Of a DNA stretch of 64,000 nucleotides, positions 48,901-63,200 are shown piece after piece (positions within the stretch are counted from its first letter, which is position 1; each line of letters begins with the position of its first letter). The stretch is from Luzula sylvatica. Taxonomy: Eukaryota; Streptophyta; Magnoliopsida; Poales; Juncaceae. The notes under the pieces were generated by a model, which was not told the origin of the DNA, made no database searches, and was given only the letters and a program-made list of their open reading frames with translations. The stretch lies in contig OX326959.1 in NCBI GenBank assembly GCA_946800325.1, positions 28,781,115 through 28,845,114 on the forward strand, written 5' to 3'. The translations under genes and the position numbers were made by a program.

Positions 48901-51900
48901 AAAAGTTATGTAGTAAAAGATACGATACAAATGATCTCAAAACACGTTATTTGAACTCCACAAAGCGTTAAAATCTTGTTTTCAATCGAAAAACAAACTT
49001 ACTTACTGTTTGTTAAATTTGGTGAAAAGTTATGTAGTAAAAGATACGATACAAATGAACTCAAAACACGTTATTTGAACTCCACAAAGCGTTAAAATCA
49101 TGTTTTGAATCGAAAAACAAACTTTCTTAGTGTTTGTGAAATTTGGTGAAAAGTTATGTAGTAAAATATACGATACAAATGATCTCAAAACACGTTATTT
49201 GAACTCCTCAGAGCGTTAAAATCTTGTTTTGAATCGAAAAACAAACTTTCATAGTGTTTGTGAAATTTGGTGAAAAGTTATGTAGTAAAAGATGCGATAC
49301 AAATGATCTCAAAACACGTTATTTGAACTCCTCAAAGCGTTAAAATCTTGTTTTGAATCGAAAAACAAACTTTCTTAGTGTATGTGAAATTTGGTGAAAA
49401 GTTACGTAGTAAAAGATACGATACAAATGATCTCAAAACACGTTATTCGAACTCCACAAATCGTTAATATCTTGTTTTGAATCGAAAAAAAAACTTTCTT
49501 AGTGTTTGTGAAATTTGGTGAAAAGTTATGTAGTAAAAGATACGATACAAATGATCTCAAAACACGTTATTCGAACTCCTCAAAGCGTTAAAATCTTGTT
49601 TTGAATCGAAAAACAAACTTTCTTAGTGTTTGTGAAATTTGGTGAAAAGTTATGTAGTAAAAGATACGATACAAATGATCTAAAAACACGTTATTTGAAC
49701 TCCTAAAGGCGCTAAAATCTTGTTTTGAATCCAAAAAACAAAGTTTCTTAGTGTTTGTGAAATTTGGTGAAAAGTTATGTAGTAAAAGATACGATACAAA
49801 TGATCTCAAAACACGTTATTTGAACTCCACAAAGCGTTAAAATCTTGTTTTCAATCGAAAAACAAACTTACTTAGTGTTTGTGAAATTTGGTGAAAAGTT
49901 ATGTAGTAAAAGATACGATATAAATGAACTCAAAACACGTTATTTGAACTCCACAAAGCGTTAAAATCTTGTTTTCAATCGAAAAACAAACTTACTTAGT
50001 GTTTGTGAAATTTGGTGAAAAGTTATGTAGTACAAGATACGATACAAATGAACTCAAAACACGTTATTTGAACTCCACAAAGCGTTAAAATCTTGTTTTG
50101 ATTCGAAAAACAAACTTTCTTAGTGTTTGTGAAATTTGGTGAAAAGTTATGTAGTAAAAGATACGATACAAATGATCTCAAAACACGTTATTTGAACTCC
50201 ACAAAGCGTTAAAATCTTGTTTTCAATCGAAAAACAAACTTACTTAGTGTCTGTGAAATTTGGTGAAAAGTTATGTAGTAAAAGATACGATACAAATGAA
50301 CTCAAAACACGTTATTTGAACTCCACAAAGCGTTAAAATCTTGTTTTGAATCGAAAAACAAACTTTCTTAGTGTTTGTGAAATTTGGTGAAAAGTTATGT
50401 AGTAAAAGATACGATACAAATGATCTCAAAACACGTTATTTGAACTCCACAAAGCGTTAAAATCTTGTTTTCAATCGAAAAACAAACTTACTTAGTGTTT
50501 GTGAAATTTGTTGAAAAGTTATGTAGTAAAAGATACGATACAAATGAACTCAAAACACGTTGTTTGAACTCCACAAAGCGTTAAAATCTTGTTTTGAATC
50601 GAAAAACAAACTTTCTTAGTGTTTGTGAAATTTGGTGAAAAGTTATGTAGTAAAAGATACGATACAAATGATCTCAAAACACGTTATTTGAACTCCACAA
50701 AGCGTTAAAATCTTGTTTTCAATCGAAAAACAAACTTACTTAGTGTTTGTGAAATTTGGTGAAAAGTTATGTAGTAAAAGATACGATACAAATGATCTCA
50801 AAACACGTTATTTGAACTCCTCAAAGCGTTAAAATCTTGTTTTGAATCAAAAAACAAACTTTCTTAGTGTATGTGAAATTTGGTAAAAAGTTACGTAGTA
50901 AAAGATACGATACAAATGATCTCAAAACACGTTATTTGAACTCCACAAAGCATTAAAATCTTGTTTTCAATCGAAAAACAAACTTACTTAGTGTTTGTGA
51001 AATTTGGTGAAAAGTTACGTAGTAAAAGATACGATAAAAATGAACTCAAAACACGTTATTTGAACTCCACAAAGCGTTAAAATCTTGTTTTGAATCGAAA
51101 AACAAACTATCTTAGTGTTTGTGAAATTTGGTGAAAAGTTATGTAGTAAAAGATACGATACAAATGATCTCAAAACACGTTATTTGAACTCCACAAAGCG
51201 TTAAAATCTTGTTTTCAATCGAAAAACAAACTTACTTAGTGTTTGTGAAATTTGGTGAAAAGTTATGTAGTAAAAGATACGATACAAATGGACTCAAAAC
51301 ACGTTATTTGAACTCCACAAAGCGTTAAAATCTTGTTTTGAATCGAAAAACAAACTTTCTTAGTGTTTGTGAAATTTGGTGAAAAGTTATGTAGTAAAAT
51401 ATACGATACAAATGATCTCAAAACACGTTATTTGAACTCCTCAAAGCGTTAAAATCTTGTTTTAAATCGAAAAACAAACTTTCATAGTGTTTGTGAAATT
51501 TGGTGAAAAGTTATGTAGTAAAAGATGCGATACAAATGATCTCAAAACACGTTATTTGAACTCCTCAAAGCGTTAAAATCTTGTTTTGAATCGAAAAACA
51601 AACTTTCTTAGTGTTTGTGAAATTTGGTGAAAAGTTATGTAGTAAAATATACGATACAAATGATCTCAAAACACGTTATTTGAACTCCTCAGAGCGTTAA
51701 AATCTTGTTTTGAATCGAAAAACAAACTTTCATAGTGTTTGTGAAATTTGGTGAAAAGTTATGTAGTAAAAGATGCGATACAAATGATCTCAAAACACGT
51801 TATTTGAACTCCTCAAAGCGTTAAAATCTTGTTTTGAATCGAAAAACAAACTTTCTTAGTGTATGTGAAATTTGGTGAAAAGTTACGTAGTAAAAGATAC

Positions 51901-52626
51901 GACACAAATGATCTCAAAACACGTTATTCGAACTCCACAAATCGTTAATATCTTGTTTTGAATCGAAAAACAAACTTTCTTAGTGTTTGTGAAATTTGGT
52001 GAAAAGTTATGTAGTAAAATATACGATACAAATGATCTCAAAACACGTTATTCGAACTCCTCAAAGCGTTAAAATCTTGTTTTGAATCGAAAAACAAACT
52101 TTCTTAGTGTTTGTGAAATTTGGTGAAAAGTTATGTAGTAAAAGATACGATACAAATGATCTAAAAACACGTTATTCGAACTCCTCAAGGCGCTAAAATC
52201 TTGTTTTGAATCCAAAAAACAAAGTTTCTTAGTGTTTGTGAAATTTGGTGAAAAGTTATGTAGTAAAAGATACGATAAAAATGATCTCAAAACACGTTAT
52301 TTGAACTCCACAAAGCGTTAAAATCTTGTTTTCAATCGAAAAACAAACTTACTTAGTGTTTGTGAAATTTGGTGAAAAGTTATGTAGTAAAAGATACGAT
52401 ATAAATGAACTCAAAACACGTTATTTGAACTCCACAAAGCGTTAAAATCTTGTTTTCAATCGAAAAACAAACTTACTTAGTGTTTGTGAAATTTGGTGAA
52501 AAGTTATGTAGTACAAGATACGATACAAATGAACTCAAAACACGTTATTTGAACTCCACAAAGCGTTAAAATCTTGTTTTGATTCGAAAAACAAACTTTC
52601 TTAGTGTTTGTGAAATTTGGTGAAAA

Positions 52627-52631
52627 GTTAT
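52627..52631. repeat. Target-site duplication GTTAT, left
   Basis: Identical to 54213-54217 on the other side of the solo LTR. Removing the LTR and one copy restores an unbroken monomer (AAGTTAT then GTAGT). Confidence 0.95.
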
Positions 52632-54212
52632 TGATGTGAGGCAAATAAGGCACAAAATTAATGCTTAATTTGGGGATTTTAGCCCTTGTGAAGAACAATT
52701 CTATATACTTTATTAATCATATTTGAGATAACATGAATATTTCTTCACTAAGTGTGTTTTACTGCTTAATTACAGGAATTAGAAGGAATTTCTGGGAATT
52801 TGGAGAGTGTAGTTGTCTCCAACACGTCAAGAGGAGTGAAAATGATATATTACACCGATATATTCGGTACATAAATGAGACGGGAGGCAAACAATCATCA
52901 TGATGAAAACTTACACACAAGTTTATACGAAAACCACTCAATCCTTAGCCCTTATCCAGCCCACCTACCTTTGATGGAAATTACCTCATTACCCTCAATC
53001 CTCTTCACCAACTCGTGGCCAATAAGAAGACTCCGTGAGTGCTATAAATATGACCACAAGGGCCACGAGTTTGGGACACTCTTTTTACCCTTTTTACTCT
53101 CTCTCTCCCTCTCTCTTTTCCAAGCACAATCAAGATCCTTCAAGATACTTCAAGATCAATCAAGAAAAAAATCTCTCAAGGACTAGTCGAGACAAGGGAG
53201 CTCATCCCTTCGACAAATCCTTCTCATCCTTCGAAGATCGGGCCGTGACAAGGAGCTATTCCCTACGGTGGATTTGAGAAGAAGTGCCGTGACTCGATTC
53301 AAGTTTCTTCGAGGTGATTGCGATCCGAGACAAGGGAGCTTCATCCCTTCGGTACAATCCATCACTCTCGAGACAAGGAGCAAGGATTTTTCGGTACGAG
53401 GCAAGGAGACAAGGAGCTTCACTTCGAGGCTTTCTCAACTAGGTGTACTCCTTTTCAAATTACTTGATTAATTGTTGTTTGATTGGATTTTGTTGTGTAA
53501 ATAATTCTCGGTTTAATGAATCTTTAGTTTCTTGTTTACTTGAATCAAATCTTTGTTCTAAACTTGTTCTTTCACTTGATCTTTTGCTCTCAATTTCTGC
53601 CTTAAACTTAGTTCAAATTTCCATTAATTCAATCTCAAAACAAACCATCAAACTGCTCCCAATTCAAATCTCAAACTTAATTCCAGAACTACTTCCGTTA
53701 TAACGGACACAATTTGCGTTACAACGGACTGGACGGTTGGTCCTTTAATATTCAGTTGGTTATACTTCCGTTGTAACGCACATACATGTCCGTTGTAACG
53801 GACTAGTGAGGATTTTCACGCAAGAGGCTCAATACAAGTGCGTTATAACGGACATAAGGGTCCGTTGTAACGGATTAACCAATCCGTTGCAACGCAACCA
53901 CTGTTCGTTATAACGGACCAGTTTAGTGCGTTATAACGTAGTTTCATCCGTTGTAACGGACGTTCATCTCACACTTAGCGCCAGAATTTTCACTCAAGTC
54001 CGTTGTAACGGAACTTATTTCCGTTGTAACGGACTATCTTCTGTGAATTTTCTTCGTTATTTCTCATCCATTTTGATCCAAATTTTGACGCAATTGCTCC
54101 CCGTGGAACGAATCTATACATTTGCCACTGTACAAACTTAGATTACAAATTTAGTTGATTGTTCGGGGTTTTTACCACAACGATATTTTACACGCCAAAA
54201 ACCCGCTCATCA
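52632..54212 (+). mobile_element. Solo LTR of an Athila-type element related to A
   Basis: 1581 bp, TGATGTGAG...GCTCATCA, in plus orientation and flanked by GTTAT, hence a complete insertion reduced to one LTR by LTR-LTR recombination. Ends, U3, TATA box (53043-53049) and the palindrome-rich U5 end (53694-54033) align closely with the LTR of A. The segment from about 53125 to 53460 does not: it is replaced by sequence with repeated GAGACAAGGAGC-like words. It is therefore a related subfamily, clearly more diverged from A than the two A LTRs are from each other. Short open frames across it are not genes. Confidence 0.93.
53043..53049 (+). promoter_or_regulatory. TATA box of the solo LTR
   Basis: TATAAAT in GCTATAAATATGACCAC, the same block as in the LTRs of A. 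It would point rightward into satellite DNA. Confidence 0.65.
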
Positions 54213-57200
54213 GTTATGTAGTAAAAGATACGATACAAATGATCTCAAAACACGTTATTTGAACTCCACAAAGCGTTAAAATCTTGTTTTCAATCGAAAA
54301 ACAAACTTACTTAGTGTCTGTGAAATTTGGTGAAAAGTTATGTAGTAAAAGATACGATACAAATGATCTCAAAACACGTTATTCGAACTCCTCAAAACGC
54401 TAAAATCTTGTTTTGAATCGAAAAACAAACTTACTTAGTGTTTGTGAAATTTGGTGAAAAGTTAAGTAGTAAAAGATACGATACAAATGAACTCAAAACA
54501 CGTTATTTGAACTACACAAAGCGTTAAAATCTTGTTTTGAATCGAAAAACAAACTTTCTTAGTGTTTGTGAAATTTGGTGAAAAGTTATGTAGTAAAATA
54601 TACGATACAAATGATCTCAAAACACGTTATTTGAACTCCTCAAAGCGTTAAAATCTTGTTTTGAATCGAAAAACAAACTTTCTTAGTGTTTGGGAAATTT
54701 GGTGAAAAGTTATGTAGTAAAAGATACGATACAAATGATCTCAAAACACGTTATTTGAACTCCTCAAAGCGTTAAAATCTTGTTTTGAATCGAAAAACAA
54801 ACTTACTTAGTGTTTGTGAAATTTTGTGAAAAGTTATGTAGTAAAAGATACGATACAAATGATCTCAAAACACGTTATTTGAACTCCACAAAGCATTAAA
54901 ATCTTGTTTTGAATCGAAAAACAAACTTTCTTAGTGTTTGTGAAATTTGGTGAAAAGTTATGTAGTAAAAGATACGATACAAATGATCTCAAAACACGTT
55001 ATTCGAACTCCACAAAGCGTTAAAATATTGTTTTGAATCGAAAAACAAACTTTATTAGTGTATGTGAAATTTGGTGAAAAGTTATGTAGTAAAAGATACG
55101 ATACAAATGATCTCAAAACACGTTATTTGAACTCCTCAAGGCGTTAAAATCTTGTTTTGAATCAAAAAACAAACTTTCTTTGTGTTTGTGAAATTTGGTG
55201 AAAAGTTATGTAGTAAAAGATACGATACAAATGATCTCAAAACACGTTATTCGAACTCCAAAAAGCGTTAAAATATTGTTTTGAATCGAAAAACAAACTT
55301 TCTTAGTGTATGTGAAATTTGGTGAAAAGTTACGTAGTAAAAGATACGATACAAATGATCTCAAAACACGTTATTTGAACTCCTCAAAACGCTAAAATCT
55401 TGTTTTGAATCGAAAAACAAACTTACTTAGTGTTTGTGAAATTTGGTGAAAAGTTATGTAGTAAAAGATACGATACAAATGATCTCAAAACACGTTATTT
55501 GAACTCCACAAAGCGTTAAAATCTTGTTTTGAATCGAAAAACAAACTTTCTTAGTGTTTGTGAAATTTGGTGAAAAGTTATGTAGTAAAAGATACGATAC
55601 AAATGATCTCAAAACACGTTATTCGAACTCCTCAAAGCGTTAAAATCTTGTTTTGAATCGAAAAACAAACTTTCTTAGTGTTTGTGAAATTTGGTGAAAA
55701 GTTATGTAGTAAAAGATACGATACAAATGATCTAAAAACACGTTATTTGAACTCCTCAAGGCGCTAAAATCTTGTTTTGAATCGAAAAACAAAGTTTCTT
55801 AGTGTTTGTGAAATTCGGTGAAAAGTTATGTAGTAAAAGATACGATACAAATGATCTCAAAACACGTTATTTGAACTCCACAAAGCGTTAAAATCTTGTT
55901 TTGAATCGAAAAACAAACTTTCTTAGTGTTTGTGAAAATTGGTGAAAAGTTATGTAGTAAAAGATACGACACAAATGATCTCAAAACACGTTATTTGAAC
56001 TCCTCAAAACGCTAAAATCTTGTTTTGAATCGAAAAACAAACTTACTTAGTGTTTGTGAAATTTGGTGAAAAGTTATGTAGTAAAAGATACGATACAAAT
56101 GATCTCAAAACACGTTATTCGAACTCCTCAAAACGCTAAAATCTTGTTTTGAATCGAAAAACAAACTTACTTAGTGTTTGTGAAATTTGGTGAAAAGTTA
56201 TGTAGTAAAAGATACGATACAAATGATCTCAAAACACGTTATTCGAACTCCTCAAAACGCTAAAATCTTGTTTTGAATCGAAAAACAAACTTACTTAGTG
56301 TTTGTGAAATTTGGTGAAAAGTTATGTAGTAAAAGATAAGATAAAAATGAACTCAAAACACGTTATTTGAACTCCACAAAGCGTTAAAATCTTGTTTTCA
56401 ATCGAAAAACAAACTTACTTAGTGTTTGTGAAATTTGGTGAAAAGTTATGTAGTAAAAGATACGATATAAATGAACTCAAAACACGTTATTTGAACTCCA
56501 CAAAGCGTTAAAATCTTGTTTTCAATCGAAAAACAAACTTACTTAGTGTTTGTGAAATTTGGTGAAAAGTTATGTGGTAAAAGATAAGATAAAAATGAAC
56601 TCAAAACACGTTATTTGAACTCCACAAAGCGTTAAAATCTTGTTTTCAATCGAAAAACAAACTTACTTAGTGTTTGTGAAATTTGGTGAAAAGTTATGTA
56701 GTAAAAGATACGATACAAATGAACTCAAAACACGTTATTTGAACTCCACAAAGCGTTAAAATCTTGTTTTGAATCGAAAAACAAACTTACTTAGTGTTTG
56801 TGAAATTTGGTGAAAAGTTATGTAGTACAAGATACGATACAAATGAACTCAAAACACGTTATTTGAACTCCACAAAGCGTTAAAATCTTGTTTTGATTCG
56901 AAAAACAAACTTTCTTAGTGTTTGTGAAATTTGGTGAAAAGTTATGTAGTAAAAGATACGATACAAATGATCTCAAAACACGTTATTTGAACTCCACAAA
57001 GCGTTAAAATCTTGTTTTCAATCGAAAAACAAACTTACTTAGTGTCTGTGAAATTTGGTGAAAAGTTATGTAGTAAAAGATACGATACAAATGAACTCAA
57101 AACACGTTATTTGAACTCCACAAAGCGTTAAAATCTTGTTTTGAATCGAAAAACAAACTTTCTTAGTGTTTGTGAAATTTGGTGAAAAGTTATGTAGTAA

Positions 57201-60200
57201 AAGATACGATACAAATGATCTCAAAACACGTTATTTGAACTCCACAAAGCGTTAAAATCTTGTTTTCAATCGAAAAACAAACTTACTTAGTGTTTGTGAA
57301 ATTTGGTGAAAAGTTATGTAGTAAAAGATACGATACAAATGAACTCAAAACACGTTATTTGAACTCCACAAAGCGTTAAAATCTTGTTTTGAATCGAAAA
57401 ACAAACTTTCTTAGTGTTTGTGAAATTTGGTGAAAAGTTATGTAGTAAAATATACGATACAAATGATCTCAAAACACGTTATTTGAACTCCTCAGAGCGT
57501 TAAAATCTTGTTTTGAATCGAAAAACAAACTTACTTAGTGTTTGTGAAATTTGGTGAAAAGTTATGTAGTAAAAGATGCGATACAAATGATCTCAAAACA
57601 TGTTATTTGAACTCCTCAAAGCGTTAAAATCTTGTTTTGAATCGAAAAACAAACTTTCTTAGTGTTTGTGAAATTTGGTGAAAAGTTATGTAGTAAAATA
57701 TACGATACAAATGATCTCAAAACACGTTATTTGAACTCCTCAGAGCGTTAAAATCTTGTTTTGAATCGAAAAACAAACTTTCATAGTGTTTGTGAAATTT
57801 GGTGAAAAGTTATGTAGTAAAAGATGCGATACAAATGATCTCAAAACACGTTATTTGAACTCCTCAAAACGTTAAAATCTTGTTTTGAATCGAAAAACAA
57901 ACTTTCTTAGTGTATGTGAAATTTGGTGAAAAGTTACGTTGTAAAAGATACGATACAAATGATCTCAAAACACGTTATTTGAACTCCACAAAGCATTAAA
58001 ATCTTGTTTTCAATCGAAAAATAAACTTACTTAGTGTATGTGAAATTTGGTGAAAAGTTATGTAGTAAAAGATACGATACAAATGAACTCAAAACACGTT
58101 GTTTGAACTCCACAAAGCGTTAAAATCTTGTTTTGAATCGAAAAACAAACTTTCTTAGTGTTTGTGAAATTTGGTGAAAAGTTATGTAGTAAAATATACG
58201 ATACAAATGATCTCAAAACACGTTATTTGAACTCCACAAAGCGTTAAAATCTTGTTTTCAATCGAAAAACAAACTTACTTAGTGTTTGTGAAATTTGGTG
58301 AAAAGTTATGTAGTAAAAGATACGATACAAATGATCTCAAAACACGTTATTTGAACTCCTCAAAGCGTTAAAATCTTGTTTTGAATCAAAAAACAAACTT
58401 TCTTAGTGTATGTGAAATTTGGTAAAAAGTTCGTAGTAAAAGATACGATACAAATGATCTCAAAACACGTTATTTGAACTCCACAAAGCATTAAAATCTT
58501 GTTTTCAATCGAAAAACAAACTTACTTAGTGTTTGTGAAATTTGGTGAAAAGTTATGTAGTAAAAGATACGATAAAAATGAACTCAAAACACGTTATTTG
58601 ATCTCCACAAAGCGTTAAAATCTTGTTTTGAATCGAAAAACAAACTATCTTAGTGTTTGTGAAATTTGGTGAAAAGTTATGTAGTAAAAGATACGATACA
58701 AATGATCTAAAAACACGTTATTTGAACTCCTCAAGGCGCTAAAATCTTGTTTTGAATCGAAAAACAAAGTTTCTTAGTGTTTGTGAAATTTGGTGAAAAG
58801 TTATGTAGTAAAAGATACGATACAAATGATCTCAAAACACGTTATTTGAACTCCACAAAGCGTTAAAATCTTGTTTTGAATCGAAAAACAAACTTTCTTA
58901 GTGTTTGTGAAATTTGGTGAAAAGTTATGTAGTAAAAGATACGACACAAATGATCTCAAAACACGTTATTTGAACTCCTCAAAACGCTAAAATCTTGTTT
59001 TGAATCGAAAAACAAACTTACTTAGTGTTTGTGAAATTTGGTGAAAAGTTATGTAGTAAAAGATACGATACAAATGATCTCAAAACACGTTATTCGAACT
59101 CCTCAAAACGCTAAAATCTTGTTTTGAATCGAAAAACAAACTTACTTAGTGTTTGTGAAATTTGGTGAAAAGTTATGTAGTAAAAGATACGATACAAATG
59201 ATCTCAAAACACGTTATTCGAACTCCTCAAAACGCTAAAATCTTGTTTTGAATCGAAAAACAAACTTACTTAGTGTTTGCGAAATTTGGTGAAAAGTTAT
59301 GTAGTAAAAGATAAGATAAAAATGAACTCAAAACACGTTATTTGAACTCCACAAAGCGTTAAAATCTTGTTTTCAATCGAAAAACAAACTTACTTAGTGT
59401 TTGTGAAATTTGGTGAAAAGTTATGTAGTAAAAGATACGATATAAATGAACTCAAAACACGTTATTTGAACTCCACAAAGCGTTAAAATCTTGTTTTCAA
59501 TCGAAAAACAAACTTACTTAGTGTTTGTGAAATTTGGTGAAAAGTTATGTAGTACAAGATACGATACAAATGAACTCAAAACACGTTATTTGAACTCCAC
59601 AAAGCGTTAAAATCTTGTTTTGATTCGAAAAACAAACTTTCTTAGTGTTTGTGAAATTTGGTGAAAAGTTATGTAGTAAAAGATACGATACAAATGATCT
59701 CAAAACACGTTATTTGAACTCCACAAAGCGTTAAAATCTTGTTTTCAATCGAAAAACAAACTTACTTAGTGTCTGTGAAATTTGGTGAAAAGTTATGTAG
59801 TAAAAGATACGATACAAATGAACTCAAAACACGTTATTTGAACTCCACAAAGCGTTAAAATCTTGTTTTGAATCGAAAAACAAACTTTCTTAGTGTTTGT
59901 GAAATTTGGTGAAAAGTTATGTAGTAAAAGATACGATACAAATGATCTCAAAACACGTTATTTGAACTCCACAAAGCGTTAAAATCTTGTTTTCAATCGA
60001 AAAACAAACTTACTTAGTGTTTGTGAAATTTGGTGAAAAGTTATGTAGTAAAAGATACGATACAAATGAACTCAAAACACGTTATTTGAACTCCACAAAG
60101 CGTTAAAATCTTGTTTTGAATCGAAAAACAAACTTTCTTAGTGTTTGTGAAATTTGGTGAAAAGTTATGTAGTAAAATATACGATACAAATGATCTCAAA

Positions 60201-63200
60201 ACACGTTATTTGAACTCCTCAGAGCGTTAAAATCTTGTTTTGAATCGAAAAACAAACTTACTTAGTGTTTGTGAAATTTGGTGAAAAGTTATGTAGTAAA
60301 AGATGCGATACAAATGATCTCAAAACATGTTATTTGAACTCCTCAAAGCGTTAAAATCTTGTTTTGAATCGAAAAACAAACTTTCTTAGTGTTTGTGAAA
60401 TTTGGTGAAAAGTTATGTAGTAAAATATACGATACAAATGATCTCAAAACACGTTATTTGAACTCCTCAGAGCGTTAAAATCTTGTTTTGAATCGAAAAA
60501 CAAACTTTCATAGTGTTTGTGAAATTTGGTGAAAAGTTATGTAGTAAAAGATGCGATACAAATGATCTCAAAACACGTTATTTGAACTCCTCAAAACGTT
60601 AAAATCTTGTTTTGAATCGAAAAACAAACTTTCTTAGTGTATGTGAAATTTGGTGAAAAGTTACGTTGTAAAAGATACGATACAAATGATCTCAAAACAC
60701 GTTATTTGAACTCCACAAAGCATTAAAATCTTGTTTTCAATCGAAAAATAAACTTACTTAGTGTATGTGAAATTTGGTGAAAAGTTATGTAGTAAAAGAT
60801 ACGATACAAATGAACTCAAAACACGTTGTTTGAACTCCACAAAGCGTTAAAATCTTGTTTTGAATTGAAAAACAAACTTTCTTAGTGTTTGTGAAATTTG
60901 GTGAAAAGTTATGTAGTAAAAGATACGATACAAATGATCTCAAAACACGTTATTTGAACTCCACAAAGCGTTAAAATCTTGTTTTGAATCGAAAAACAAA
61001 CTTTCTTAGTGTTTGTGAAATTTGGTGAAAAGTTATGTAGTAAAAGATACGATACAAATGATCTAAAAACACGTTATTTGAACTCCTCAAGGCGCTAAAA
61101 TCTTGTTTTGAATCGAAAAACAAAGTTTCTTAGTGTTTGTGAAATTCGGTGAAAAGTTATGTAGTAAAAGATACGATACAAATGATCTCAAAACACGTTA
61201 TTTGAACTCCACAAAGCGTTAAAATCTTGTTTTGAATCGAAAAACAAACTTTCTTAGTGTTTGTGAAATTTGGTGAAAAGTTATGTAGTAAAAGATACGA
61301 CACAAATGATCTCAAAACACGTTATTTGAACTCCTCAAAACGCTAAAATCTTGTTTTGAATCGAAAAACAAACTTACTTAGTGTTTGTGAAATTTGGTGA
61401 AAAGTTATGTAGTAAAAGATACGATACAAATGATCTCAAAACACGTTATTCGAACTCCTCAAAACGCTAAAATCTTGTTTTGAATCGAAAAACAAACTTA
61501 CTTAGTGTTTGTGAAATTTGGTGAAAAGTTATGTAGTAAAAGATACGATACAAATGATCTCAAAACACGTTATTCGAACTCCTCAAAACGCTAAAATCTT
61601 GTTTTGAATCGAAAAACAAACTTACTTAGTGTTTGTGAAATTTGGTGAAAAGTTATGTAGTAAAAGATAAGATAAAAATGAACTCAAAACACGTTATTTG
61701 AACTCCACAAAGCGTTAAAATCTTGTTTTCAATCGAAAAACAAACTTACTTAGTGTTTGTGAAATTTGGTGAAAAGTTATGTAGTAAAAGATACGATATA
61801 AATGAACTCAAAACACGTTATTTGAACTCCACAAAGCGTTAAAATCTTGTTTTCAATCGAAAAACAAACTTACTTAGTGTTTGTGAAATTTGGTGAAAAG
61901 TTATGTGGTAAAAGATAAGATAAAAATGAACTCAAAACACGTTATTTGAACTCCACAAAGCGTTAAAATTTTGTTTTCAATCGAAAAACAAACTTACTTA
62001 GAGTTTGTGAAATTTGGTGAAAAGTTATGTAGTAAAAGATACGATACAAATGAACTCAAAACACGTTATTTGAACTCCACAAAGCGTTAAAATCTTGTTT
62101 TCAATCGAAAAACAAACTTACTTAGTGTTTGTGAAATTTGGTGAAAAGTTATGTAGTACAAGATACGATACAAATGAACTCAAAACACGTTATTTGAACT
62201 CCACAAAGCGTTAAAATCTTGTTTTGATTCGAAAAACAAACTTTCTTAGTGTTTGTGAAATTTGGTGAAAAGTTATGTAGTAAAAGATACGATACAAATG
62301 ATCTCAAAACACGTTATTTGAACTCCACAAAGCGTTAAAATCTTGTTTTCAATCGAAAAACAAACTTACTTAGTGTCTGTGAAATTTGGTGAAAAGTTAT
62401 GTAGTAAAAGATACGATACAAATGAACTCAAAACACGTTATTTGAACTCCACAAAGCGTTAAAATCTTGTTTTGAATCGAAAAACAAACTTTCTTAGTGT
62501 TTGTGAAATTTGGTGAAAAGTTATGTAGTAAAAGATACGATACAAATGATCTCAAAACACGTTATTTGAACTCCACAAAGCGTTAAAATCTTGTTTTCAA
62601 TCGAAAAACAAACTTACTTAGTGTTTGTGAAATTTGGTGAAAAGTTATGTAGTAAAAGATACGATACAAATGAACTCAAAACACGTTATTTGAACTCCAC
62701 AAAGCGTTAAAATCTTGTTTTGAATCGAAAAACAAACTTTCTTAGTGTTTGTGAAATTTGGTGAAAAGTTATGTAGTAAAATATACGATACAAATGATCT
62801 CAAAACACGTTATTTGAACTCCTCAGAGCGTTAAAATCTTGTTTTGAATCGAAAAACAAACTTACTTAGTGTTTGTGAAATTTGGTGAAAAGTTATGTAG
62901 TAAAAGATGCGATACAAATGATCTCAAAACATGTTATTTGAACTCCTCAAAGCGTTAAAATCTTGTTTTGAATCGAAAAACAAACTTTCTTAGTGTTTGT
63001 GAAATTTGGTGAAAAGTTATGTAGTAAAATATACGATACAAATGATCTCAAAACACGTTATTTGAACTCCTCAGAGCGTTAAAATCTTGTTTTGAATCGA
63101 AAAACAAACTTTCATAGTGTTTGTGAAATTTGGTGAAAAGTTATGTAGTAAAAGATGCGATACAAATGATCTCAAAACACGTTATTTGAACTCCTCAAAA

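Larger units (their letters stand above)
34379..52631. repeat. 124-bp satellite array, left part (about 147 monomers)
   Basis: Successive GAAATTTGG marks at 34381, 34505, 34629 and 34753 give a period of 124 bp, kept across the segment with a few one-base length variants. Monomers are AT-rich and all in one orientation. Recurrent variants (TTTGAATC or TTTCAATC, CCTC or CCAC, AAGCGTT or AACGCT, CTTTC or CTTAC, GATC or GAAC) combine into higher-order patterns. The 73-aa open frames at 37435, 41528, 49588 and 52069 are artefacts of a shared one-base insertion and do not indicate genes. No gene seen. Confidence 0.97.
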
